From CAYWPG01 sp964460035 (GTDB lineage: Bacteria > Pseudomonadota > Gammaproteobacteria > Nitrococcales > AK92), in NCBI GenBank assembly GCA_964460035.1, contig CAYWPG010000009.1, positions 33,419 to 97,418 of the forward strand: a stretch of DNA of 64,000 nucleotides, read 5' to 3'. The notes under the pieces were generated by a model. The model did no database searches and was not told where the DNA came from. It saw only the letters and a list, made by a program, of their open reading frames with translations. This document shows positions 8,627 to 16,106 of the stretch, piece after piece; within the stretch, counting starts at the first letter, position 1; each line of letters opens with the position of its first letter. The position numbers were made by a program, and so were the translations under genes.

Positions 8627-8655
8627 TTGCATGCATCTGCTGGGCGGCATATAGT
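8627..8655 (+). promoter_or_regulatory. Candidate sigma70 promoter of rpoS
   Basis: TTGCAT at 8627-8632 and TATAGT at 8650-8655 are separated by exactly 17 bp, a close match to the consensus -35/-10 arrangement. Predicted transcription start is about 8661-8663, giving a leader of about 100 nt before the rpoS ATG. In related bacteria rpoS is transcribed from its own promoter in or downstream of nlpD, which fits this location. Confidence 0.65.
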
Positions 8656-8661
8656 CGAACT

Positions 8662-8763
8662 CCATAACAATAACAAGCCGATTTTTTCCGACGCTCGCCA
8701 AGTGGTTCTTCGAGAAAACTAAAAACTTACTAGAAGCGGGCGCGGTTGAGAGGAGGGGAGAGG
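8662..8763 (+). promoter_or_regulatory. rpoS 5' leader with AAYAAYAA-type motif
   Basis: The predicted transcript begins almost directly with AACAATAACAA (8666-8676). This is an A-rich repeat of the kind bound by Hfq in the enterobacterial rpoS leader. A U-rich stretch (ATTTTTTCC, 8681-8689) and an A-rich stretch near 8717-8727 follow. The strong Shine-Dalgarno AGGAGGGG (8751-8758) sits about 6 nt from the ATG. Post-transcriptional control is inferred by analogy only. Confidence 0.4.
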
Positions 8764-9759
8764 ATGATCAACCGCCACAATCTTGCCGCCACGATCGATT
8801 TCGCAGAGATCGCGGAAGAAGATGAATTGCTGCTGGACGAAGAAGCCAGCGATCTCGATGGCGTAGACGATGATGAGGGAAACGTCGATGATGCCAGCGT
8901 ATTCGCCGCCGGTGGCAGCTCGCAGTCCAGTCTCGATGCGACACAGCTTTATCTCAACGAAATAGGTTATTCGCCGCTTCTCACTGCGGAGGAGGAGGTT
9001 TACTACTCGAGGCGGGCCTTAGCCGGCGATGCCGCGGCGCGTGCCCGCATGATCGAGAGCAACCTCCGCTTGGTGGTTAAGATCGCGCGCCGCTACACCA
9101 ACCGCGGACTGGCGTTCTTGGACCTGATCGAAGAGGGTAATCTGGGCCTGATTCGGGCGGTGGAGAAGTTCGATCCGGAACGCGGTTTCCGGTTCTCGAC
9201 TTACGCGACTTGGTGGATCCGCCAAACCATCGAGCGGGCCATCATGAATCAAAGCCGCACCATCCGCTTGCCCATCCACGTTATCAAGGAGATTAATCAG
9301 TATTTACGCACGGCGCGCCAGCTCGCACAGACACTGGATCACGAGCCTTCCGTAGAGGAAATCGCGGCCGCTATGAATAGGCCGGTGGAAGACGTACGCC
9401 GCATGATCGGCCTCAATGAGACCACCACCTCGGTAGATGTGCCGATTGGCAACGATGCCGACCGCGTCTTATTGGACGCGATTCCCGACGAGAACAGTCC
9501 GGACCCGGTTTCGACGCTGCAGAACGATGCGGTAGCCATGCAGCTCGATAATTGGCTGGATCAGCTCAACGAGAAGCAGCGTGCGGTGGTGGAGCGGCGC
9601 TTCGGGTTGCGCGGTTTCGAGAAAGCCACCCTGGAAGAGGTGGGCAGCGAAATCGGGGTGACCCGCGAACGCGTCCGGCAGATACAGATCGATGCGCTGA
9701 AAAAGTTGCGGGAGATGATGGAAAGCTCCGGCTTTTCACAGGAAGCTGTGCTCGACTAG
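8764..9759 (+). CDS. rpoS: RNA polymerase sigma factor RpoS (sigma-38)
   Basis: Stationary-phase/general-stress sigma factor, 331 residues. Region 1.2 begins at DATQLYLNEIGYSPLL (about 59-74). Region 2 contains NLRLVVKIARRYTNRGLAFLDL-type core-binding sequence and the -10 recognition helix FSTYATWWIRQTIERA. Region 4 ends with the HTH EVGSEIGVTRERVRQIQ. The N-terminal ~55 residues are acidic, as in other RpoS proteins. The ATG at 8764 is preferred over an upstream in-frame TTG at 8746 because AGGAGGGG lies between them at correct spacing. Position after nlpD is diagnostic against RpoD or RpoH. Confidence 0.96.
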   Translation: MINRHNLAATIDFAEIAEEDELLLDEEASDLDGVDDDEGNVDDASVFAAGGSSQSSLDATQLYLNEIGYSPLLTAEEEVYYSRRALAGDAAARARMIESNLRLVVKIARRYTNRGLAFLDLIEEGNLGLIRAVEKFDPERGFRFSTYATWWIRQTIERAIMNQSRTIRLPIHVIKEINQYLRTARQLAQTLDHEPSVEEIAAAMNRPVEDVRRMIGLNETTTSVDVPIGNDADRVLLDAIPDENSPDPVSTLQNDAVAMQLDNWLDQLNEKQRAVVERRFGLRGFEKATLEEVGSEIGVTRERVRQIQIDALKKLREMMESSGFSQEAVLD

Positions 9760-9773
9760 CCGTAGCGTAGACC

Positions 9774-9803
9774 CGGCGGGCGCTGCCCGCCGTAACTCTT
9801 TTT
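9774..9803 (+). terminator. Rho-independent terminator of rpoS
   Basis: Perfect 8-bp GC stem CGGCGGGC / GCCCGCCG with loop GCT, followed by TAACTC and five T residues (9799-9803). It lies 15 nt after the rpoS stop and just before the end of the convergent Mth938-domain gene. Confidence 0.8.
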
Positions 9804-9805
9804 AC

Positions 9806-10177
9806 CTACCGCAGCAGGAGCGCCGCGGCAACGCGGCGCTCCTCCGACGCCAGCACGTTGTAGGTGCGGCAAGCCGCGCCCGTATCCATTACTTCGACGC
9901 CGATTCCGCGAGCGATCAAATGACGCAGTAGCGCCACGTCAGGGAACTGCTGGCGTACTCCCGTTCCCAGCAGCACGACCTCCGGATCCAGCGCTATGAT
10001 GGCATCGAGATGCTCCTGCGTCAGGTCCGCAAGGACTTGCGGCGGCCAGTCGCGAACCAGGGTGTTCGCCGTCACCACCACGCTTTCGGTGAACACTTCG
10101 TTATTGATGGTAACCCGCCCCGCTTCGAAACTGCGGATACGGTGCTCGGAACCATAGATTTCTTGTGTCAGTTTCAT
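9806..10177 (-). CDS. Mth938-like domain (DUF498) protein
   Basis: Small cytoplasmic protein of 123 residues. The core includes FTESVVVTANTLVRDWPP, LDPEVVLLGTGVRQQFP and VMDTGAACRTYNVLASEER, the characteristic Mth938/NDUFAF3-like fold signatures. The biochemical role in bacteria is not established; the eukaryotic relative is a complex I assembly factor. The start MKLTQEIYG at 10177 is preferred over the longer frame to 10231, whose extra 18 residues have no family character. Convergent with rpoS. Confidence 0.85.
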   Translation of the reverse strand: MKLTQEIYGSEHRIRSFEAGRVTINNEVFTESVVVTANTLVRDWPPQVLADLTQEHLDAIIALDPEVVLLGTGVRQQFPDVALLRHLIARGIGVEVMDTGAACRTYNVLASEERRVAAALLLR

Positions 10178-10747
10178 GGCGGCAACCTTATAGCAGGCAC
10201 GCGGCTGCTGACAACCGCTTCGCATTGACATGGGGCCGGCCGGGCCTATAAGTTGCTCCAGCCTGCTTGACCGGCCGCCTCAAGGAAGATGTGCACGCGC
10301 GCCCTAGCGGGACGGCAGCCGTGGCGGGAGGATGCGCGTGCGGGCACATCTCCAGGCGCGTTCCGGTTGCGCCTGACCTCTGAGAGGCTCCTAGGAACAG
10401 TATGGCGGCGGCGTGCCTGTTTCCCTAGGTCGGGAGGGGCCGTATCGCACTGGCCTTGGTTTGCGCGATATACCGGCAAATGCGCTACCGGATCGAGTGC
10501 TATTTGCGCCACAGCCGCTACAATAGGCGCGACCGGCGGCTCGGCGGATTGTGCGATCGCACATGGCCCGCCAGGGATGCGCCGAATTCGCCCGTTCGAT
10601 CATGCCGTATTCCCGTCGGGTTCTCCATGTGACGTGGGTTGCGGAGCGGTGCTGCGCTGCGTATGACGCGGCCCCATGACGGCTAGATCAGCGGCTACGC
10701 GGTATCTTTCGGGCTGCCGAAGACTGGACGACGAGGAGATATAAACG
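10178..10747. other. Intergenic region upstream of hom
   Basis: About 570 bp without a convincing gene; the longest plus-strand frame (10289-10666) is Arg/Ala/Cys rich and has no ribosome site. I found no tRNA-like fold and no run of regulatory Thr/Ile codons of a threonine attenuator. It should contain the hom promoter. GAGGAG at 10733-10738 is the ribosome site for the hom TTG start. Confidence 0.35.
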
Positions 10748-12064
10748 TTGAAGTCGGTAAAGGTGGGGTTGTTAGGGTTAGGTACGGTCGGTGCAGGGAC
10801 CGTCAACCTGCTCTCGCGAAATAGCGACGAGATCACGCGTCGGGCTGGCCGCGGCATCAGGATAGTCCACGCGGCAGCTCGCCACCTCGATCGTCCGCGG
10901 GCTTGCAATACCGAAGGCATTCAGCTGACCAGCGACCCGTTCGAGGTCGTCAACAATCCCGAGCTGGACGTGATCGTCGAACTCATTGGTGGCGAGGAGC
11001 CCGCCCGGGAACTGGTGCTGCGCGCTATCGACAACGGCAAGCACGTTGTCACGGCCAATAAGGCGCTGATCGCTACGCATGGCAACGAGATCTTCGAGCA
11101 TGCGCGGGCCAAAGGGGTGACCGTGGCCTTCGAGGCGGCCGTGGCGGGCGGCATTCCCATCATCAAGGCGATTCGCGAGGGCCTGGCGGGGAACCGCATC
11201 GAGTGGCTGGCCGGCATTATCAACGGCACCTCCAACTATATTCTGACCGAGATGTTCTATGAGCAGCGCGACTTCGCCGAGGTCCTGGCCGAAGCGCAGC
11301 GCCTGGGCTATGCCGAAGCGGATCCGACCTTCGATATCGAAGGGGTGGACGCCGCTCACAAGCTCACCATTCTGGCATCCATCGCGTTCGGCATTCCGCT
11401 GCAGTTCGATAAGGTTTACACCGAAGGCATCAGTCAGATCACGCGTGCTGACGTTGCCTATGCCGAAGAGCTGGGGTATCGCATCAAGCACCTGGGGATT
11501 TGCCGTCATCACGGCAGCGGCAATGGAATCGTGCTGCGCGTTCACCCCACCTTGCTGCCGGCCCGGCAGCTGCTGGCGAATGTCCATGGCGTAATGAACG
11601 CTGTGATGGTGTGCGGCGATGCCGTCGGCTCCACGCTCTACTATGGGCCTGGCGCCGGCGCGGAGCCGACCGCGTCGGCCGTGGTGGCGGACCTGGTGGA
11701 CGTGGTGCGCGAATTCAACGTGGAGCCGGAAAACCGGGTACCGTACCTCGCCTTCCAGTCGCACGCGCTCTCGGACGAGGTCGTGTTGGACATGGGCGAA
11801 GTGGAAACGGCGTACTACCTGCGCATGCAGGCGCGCGACGAGCCCGGGGTGCTGGCGGACGTGACGCGCATCCTGGGTAATCATCGCATCAGCATCGAAG
11901 CCATCTTGCAGAAGCAGCCCGAGCAGGAGGCGGAGCATGTGCCGGTGATTCTGCTCACCCACAAGGTGAAGGAATCGCAGATGAACCACGCGATCCGCGA
12001 GATCGAGATGCTGCCCTCTATTCAGGGCCGCCTGACCCGCATTCGGGTCGAGAATTTGGAATAA
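10748..12064 (+). CDS. hom: Homoserine dehydrogenase
   Basis: NAD(P)H-dependent reduction of aspartate semialdehyde to homoserine, the branch to threonine and methionine. The 438 residues show the Rossmann loop GLLGLGTVGAGTV (about 7-19), VTANKALIATHG, and the catalytic GIINGTSNYILTEM block (about 155-168). A C-terminal ACT domain (about 355-430, RDEPGVLADVTRILG) provides threonine feedback sensing in this class. The TTG start is accepted because GAGGAG lies 9 nt upstream and MKSVKVGLLG matches the family. It is monofunctional, without an aspartokinase domain. thrC follows after 45 nt, so the two are probably an operon. Confidence 0.97.
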   Translation: MKSVKVGLLGLGTVGAGTVNLLSRNSDEITRRAGRGIRIVHAAARHLDRPRACNTEGIQLTSDPFEVVNNPELDVIVELIGGEEPARELVLRAIDNGKHVVTANKALIATHGNEIFEHARAKGVTVAFEAAVAGGIPIIKAIREGLAGNRIEWLAGIINGTSNYILTEMFYEQRDFAEVLAEAQRLGYAEADPTFDIEGVDAAHKLTILASIAFGIPLQFDKVYTEGISQITRADVAYAEELGYRIKHLGICRHHGSGNGIVLRVHPTLLPARQLLANVHGVMNAVMVCGDAVGSTLYYGPGAGAEPTASAVVADLVDVVREFNVEPENRVPYLAFQSHALSDEVVLDMGEVETAYYLRMQARDEPGVLADVTRILGNHRISIEAILQKQPEQEAEHVPVILLTHKVKESQMNHAIREIEMLPSIQGRLTRIRVENLE

Positions 12065-12109
12065 CCACCCATTAGGGTTTCTTATAGCCCCTTATCGCGA
12101 GCGAGATAT

Positions 12110-13237
12110 ATGCCATTCCGACCCCGCTATACAGGTCTTATCGACAAGTATCGGGACCGTCTGCCTGTCAAGGACGACACCCGAGTGATCAGTCTTGGCG
12201 AGGGCAACACCCCGCTGATAAAGCTAAACAACATTCCGCGCGAGCTGGGTCGGGATGTCGATATTTACGTCAAGTACGAAGGGCTGAATCCTACCGGGTC
12301 GTTCAAGGATCGCGGTATGACCATGGCTGTCACCAAAGCGGTGGAGGAGGGCAGCCAGGCCATTATCTGCGCGTCCACAGGAAACACGTCGGCGTCGGCG
12401 GCGGCTTATGCCGCGCGTGCGGGGATCAAGGCCTTCGTGCTGATTCCCGATGGCAAGATTGCCATGGGCAAGCTCGCCCAGGCGGTCATGCATGGCGCCG
12501 AGGTCATTCAGATCCGCGGCAACTTCGACGAGGGCATGCGCTTGGTCAAGGAGGTGGCAGCGCATGCGCCGGTGACCATCGTCAACTCCATCAATCCGTT
12601 CCGCCTGCAAGGACAGAAGACGGCGGCGTTCGAGATCGTCGAGGAGCTGGAGCGTGCTCCGGACTTCCACTGCCTGCCGGTCGGCAATGCCGGCAATATT
12701 ACGGCGCACTGGATAGGCTATAGCGAGTACGCTGGCATCGATACCGCCGCCAATACTTTCTCCGGCGGCCACAGCCGCTATGCCAGCGCCATAGTCGGCA
12801 GCCGGCCGAAAATGGTCGGCTACCAGGCAGCCGGCAGCGCGCCCTTTGCGCGCGGCGCGATGGTGGACGATCCGGAGACAGTGGCCACCGCGATTCGTAT
12901 CGGGCACCCGCAGTCTTGGGATCATGCCTGGAAGGTTCAGGAAGAGTCGGGCGGTTGGTTCGACGAGTGCAGCGACGAGGAGATCCTGGCAGCCCAGCGC
13001 CTGCTTGCGCAAAAGGAAGGCGTGTTCTGCGAGCCGGCGTCGGCAACCTCGCTTGCCGGGGCGCTGCGCGATATTCGCTCCGGGCGGATTCCGGAGGGTT
13101 CGACGATCGTGTGCACTCTGACCGGCCATGGCCTCAAGGATCCCGACATCGTCATCGCCAATCACGCCAATGCGCCGGTGACGACCGTCGATGCCAAGCT
13201 GGACGCGGTCAAGCAGGCGATCCTGGGCCGGATTTAA
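12110..13237 (+). CDS. thrC: Threonine synthase
   Basis: PLP enzyme converting O-phosphohomoserine to threonine. The 375 residues include SLGEGNTPLIKL (about 27-38) and the PLP-lysine motif NPTGSFKDRGM (Lys at about 66). ICASTGNTSASAAAYAARAG follows at about 86-105, with LPVGNAGNI the phosphate-binding loop. This is the shorter class typical of Pseudomonas and Gram-positives rather than the ~430-residue enterobacterial form. Directly downstream of hom. Confidence 0.96.
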   Translation: MPFRPRYTGLIDKYRDRLPVKDDTRVISLGEGNTPLIKLNNIPRELGRDVDIYVKYEGLNPTGSFKDRGMTMAVTKAVEEGSQAIICASTGNTSASAAAYAARAGIKAFVLIPDGKIAMGKLAQAVMHGAEVIQIRGNFDEGMRLVKEVAAHAPVTIVNSINPFRLQGQKTAAFEIVEELERAPDFHCLPVGNAGNITAHWIGYSEYAGIDTAANTFSGGHSRYASAIVGSRPKMVGYQAAGSAPFARGAMVDDPETVATAIRIGHPQSWDHAWKVQEESGGWFDECSDEEILAAQRLLAQKEGVFCEPASATSLAGALRDIRSGRIPEGSTIVCTLTGHGLKDPDIVIANHANAPVTTVDAKLDAVKQAILGRI

Positions 13238-13243
13238 CGTCTG

Positions 13244-14245
13244 ATGGCGCGTCGTGTTCGGCTGCTCGTTCCCGGTCTGCTCGGCCCGCTGCCCGAAGGC
13301 ACGGAGCTTGGCTTGCCGCAGCTGCCGGCACTGGAGACGCTGCTCGCCAGAGGCCGCCGTGTGCCGGTACCGGACGGCGGCCTGGAAGCGCTGATTCACG
13401 CTCAGTTCGCTCCCGATATGATCGCCCAGCCTGCGCCCGGAGCGATCGCTCTTTTCGGCGACAGGGGAGAGCCTGGCGACGGGTACTGGCTGCGCGCCGA
13501 TCCGGTTCATCTGGAAGCGGACCGCGATCGGGTCATGCTGCTGCTTGGCGATCTAGCCCTCACGCAGGCGGAAGCCGACGAGCTGGTCGAGGCTTTCAAT
13601 CGTTTCTTTGGCGACGATGGTCTGGAGCTGGTCGCGCCCACGCCCATGCGCTGGTACCTGCGCATGGAGAAGGTGCCGCAGGTGCAAACCTGGCCAACGG
13701 ATCGTGTCAGCGGCCGCTACATCGATGCTTACTTGCCCAGCGGACCCGATGCAACCGCTTTCACGCGCCTGCTGAACGAGATCCAGATGTTCCTGCATGC
13801 CAGCCCTGTCAACAGTGCCAGGCGCGCAGCCGGCCAGACCACCGTCAACGGCTTGTGGTTATGGGGCGGCGGGCATCTCCCTCGCGATAACAAGTGGGAC
13901 TGTCGCTGGACTAGCGTGTTGGCGGAGCATCCTTCCGCCCGCGGCTGGGCCCGATTATGCGGGCTGAACGCCGAGCGTGCGGATCTGCGGGCAGCGCAGG
14001 GCGAGCAGGTGCTGGCAGTGGTCGAGTCTGCCTGGGCCGCTTTGATGAGTGGAAATCTAGCATCGTGGGAGCAGGCGCTGATCGAGATCGAGAATGAATG
14101 GTGCCAGCCTTTGCTGGCAGCGCTGCGTAGCGGAACGCTGGCCGAGATCGAGCTGCTTAGCGACAAAGCCGGTTGGCGGCTCGGGCGGCGCGCGCTGCGC
14201 CGCTTTTGGCGGCGCCGACGCGCGCTGGAACATTGGTTGCAATGA
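13244..14245 (+). CDS. RpfE-like / phosphoglycerate-mutase-like protein
   Basis: A 333-residue protein with family similarity to proteins annotated as cofactor-independent phosphoglycerate mutase or RpfE, which in several gammaproteobacteria sit directly beside recJ as here. Visible conserved stretches are LLVPGLLGPLP at the N-terminus, MRWYLRMEKVPQVQTWPTDRVSG (read as two adjacent blocks) and TTVNGLWLWGGGHLP at about residue 200. I do not see the paired metal-binding His/Asp motifs of a functional iPGM, so enzymatic activity is doubtful. It begins 6 nt after thrC and may be cotranscribed. Function unknown. Confidence 0.6.
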   Translation: MARRVRLLVPGLLGPLPEGTELGLPQLPALETLLARGRRVPVPDGGLEALIHAQFAPDMIAQPAPGAIALFGDRGEPGDGYWLRADPVHLEADRDRVMLLLGDLALTQAEADELVEAFNRFFGDDGLELVAPTPMRWYLRMEKVPQVQTWPTDRVSGRYIDAYLPSGPDATAFTRLLNEIQMFLHASPVNSARRAAGQTTVNGLWLWGGGHLPRDNKWDCRWTSVLAEHPSARGWARLCGLNAERADLRAAQGEQVLAVVESAWAALMSGNLASWEQALIEIENEWCQPLLAALRSGTLAEIELLSDKAGWRLGRRALRRFWRRRRALEHWLQ

Positions 14246-14304
14246 TTACCGCCCCGCTGCCGGGCGTGGTTATCGTACGGATGCGCTGAGGCGGCTCAGA
14301 CACT

Positions 14305-16029
14305 ATGAAGAAACGCATTCTGCGCCGCGAGGCCCCCTTAAATCTGGACCACCATCATGGTCTGCACCCGCTGTTGGCGCGCATCTACGCCGCCCGTGCC
14401 CATGGCGAGCCGGTGCGTCCTCTGGCGGGGCTGAGGGAGCTGCTCCCGGTGGATACCCTGACCGGTGTCGAACGCGCCGCAGAGCTGCTGGCGGAGGCGG
14501 TTATCGGTCAGCGCTCCATTCTCATCGTTGGCGACTTCGATGCCGATGGCGCCACCAGCTGCGCCTTGGCGATCATGGCATTGCGGGCCTTCGGTGCGGC
14601 TGCGGTGGACTACCTGGTCCCCAACCGCTTCACCTATGGCTATGGCTTGACCCCGCAGATCGTCGAGCTGGCCGCGCAATATGGGCCGGACTTGCTGGTG
14701 ACCGTGGACAACGGTATTTCCAGTGTCGAAGGCGTCGCGGCGGCGCGGGAGCGCGGAATGCAGGTGGTGATTACCGACCACCACCTGCCGGGCGCCGAGC
14801 TGCCGGCGGCGGATGCTATCGTCAACCCCAACCTGCCGGGCAACGCGTTCGGCAGCAAGCACCTGGCCGGAGTAGGGGTCATCTTCTATCTCATGCTCGC
14901 GTTGCGGGCGCATTTGCGCAGCCGCGATTGGTTCGCGTCCACGGGGCGGGCCGAGCCGAATATGGCGGAATTGCTGGATCTGGTCGCGCTGGGCACGGTG
15001 GCGGATGTGGTGGTGCTGGACCGCAACAACCGCATTCTGGTCGATCAGGGCATACGCCGCATCCGTGCGGGGCGCACCCGGCCGGGAATTCTGGCTTTGC
15101 TGGAGGTGGCGGGCCGCGATCCGCGCCGATTGGTCGCAGCGGATCTTGGGTTTGCCGTTGCACCGCGCTTGAATGCGGCTGGGCGGCTGGAGGATATGGC
15201 GCTGGGGATCGAGTGCTTGCTGTGCGAGGACATCACGCGGGCACGTAGGCTGGCCGCTCAGCTCGACGAGCTCAACAGCCAGCGGCGGGAGATCGAGGCG
15301 CAGATGCAGGCCGACGCCAGGGCAGCGGTGGAGCGCTTGGGGGAGGCATGGCAGGGGGCTATCCCGCCGGGGCTTTGCCTGATGGATGCCAGCTGGCATC
15401 AAGGCGTGATAGGCATTGTCGCGGGGCGCATCAGGGAGCGTTATCACCGGCCTGTGATAGCATTCGCTCCCGCCGGCGAGGACGAGCTCAAAGGGTCGGC
15501 GCGGTCGATCCCGGGGCTGCACATACGCGACCTCTTGGAGAGTATCGCCAGCCGCAACCCCGGGCTGATAGAGCGCTTCGGCGGCCACGCAATGGCTGCC
15601 GGACTGACGCTGCGCCCGCAGCGGTTCGAGGAGTTCGCACGGGTGTTCGCCGACAGCGTCGCCGCGACGGTTAGCCCGGAAGACTTGGAAGGCGCGATAC
15701 TCACCGACGGGGAGCTGGCGCCGGAAGAATTGGATCTGGGCGTGGCGGAGCTTCTGCGCGAAGCCGGACCTTGGGGACATGGCTTTCCGGAGCCCATCTT
15801 CGATGGCCGATTCGAAATCGGCGAGGCGCGCATTGTTGGCCAGCGGCATGTGAAATACAGCCTGCGTCTACCGAACACGCACACCTGGCTGGACGGGATT
15901 GCATTCAACGGGGTGGAGCACGGTTGGCACGAACTCGTGGGCGAGGTGCATCTGGCTTATAAGTTGGATGTGAACGAGTTTCGTGGTCGCCGCAGCTTGC
16001 AGCTGATGATAGAGCACATCGCCTGCTGA
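14305..16029 (+). CDS. recJ: Single-stranded-DNA-specific exonuclease RecJ
   Basis: 5'-3' ssDNA exonuclease of recombination, mismatch and base-excision repair, 574 residues. DHH-phosphoesterase motifs are in order: IVGDFDADGATSCALA (about 74-90), VTVDNGISS, VITDHHLPG (the DHH motif, about 155), and DLVALGTVADVV. The DHHA1 domain carries GHAMAAGLTL near residue 430, and an OB-fold domain closes the protein. The start MKKRILRREAP is supported by family N-termini. A strong stem-loop lies between its 3' end and the convergent protease gene. Confidence 0.97.
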   Translation: MKKRILRREAPLNLDHHHGLHPLLARIYAARAHGEPVRPLAGLRELLPVDTLTGVERAAELLAEAVIGQRSILIVGDFDADGATSCALAIMALRAFGAAAVDYLVPNRFTYGYGLTPQIVELAAQYGPDLLVTVDNGISSVEGVAAARERGMQVVITDHHLPGAELPAADAIVNPNLPGNAFGSKHLAGVGVIFYLMLALRAHLRSRDWFASTGRAEPNMAELLDLVALGTVADVVVLDRNNRILVDQGIRRIRAGRTRPGILALLEVAGRDPRRLVAADLGFAVAPRLNAAGRLEDMALGIECLLCEDITRARRLAAQLDELNSQRREIEAQMQADARAAVERLGEAWQGAIPPGLCLMDASWHQGVIGIVAGRIRERYHRPVIAFAPAGEDELKGSARSIPGLHIRDLLESIASRNPGLIERFGGHAMAAGLTLRPQRFEEFARVFADSVAATVSPEDLEGAILTDGELAPEELDLGVAELLREAGPWGHGFPEPIFDGRFEIGEARIVGQRHVKYSLRLPNTHTWLDGIAFNGVEHGWHELVGEVHLAYKLDVNEFRGRRSLQLMIEHIAC

Positions 16030-16043
16030 CCGGCGCCGCGCCC

Positions 16044-16071
16044 TACGGCCGCCGCCGTGGCGGCGACCGTA
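16044..16071. terminator. Hairpin between convergent recJ and tail-specific protease gene
   Basis: A 28-nt near-perfect palindrome (12 paired positions with one C-A mismatch, loop CGTG) occupies the gap between the two convergent stop codons. Neither side has a clean T-tract, so it may be a weak bidirectional terminator or an mRNA-end stabiliser. The structure is seen directly; the role is inferred. Confidence 0.5.
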
Positions 16072-16106
16072 CTCCTCCTTTGGGCTTTTCGCTTGTTTCC
16101 TCCCGA

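Noticed and set aside
10518..10523. TACAAT as -10 of a hom promoter
   Set aside because: No acceptable -35 hexamer at 16-18 bp upstream, so not called.
10289..10666. 125-codon frame upstream of hom
   Set aside because: Arg/Ala/Cys-rich, no start context, no recognisable domain.
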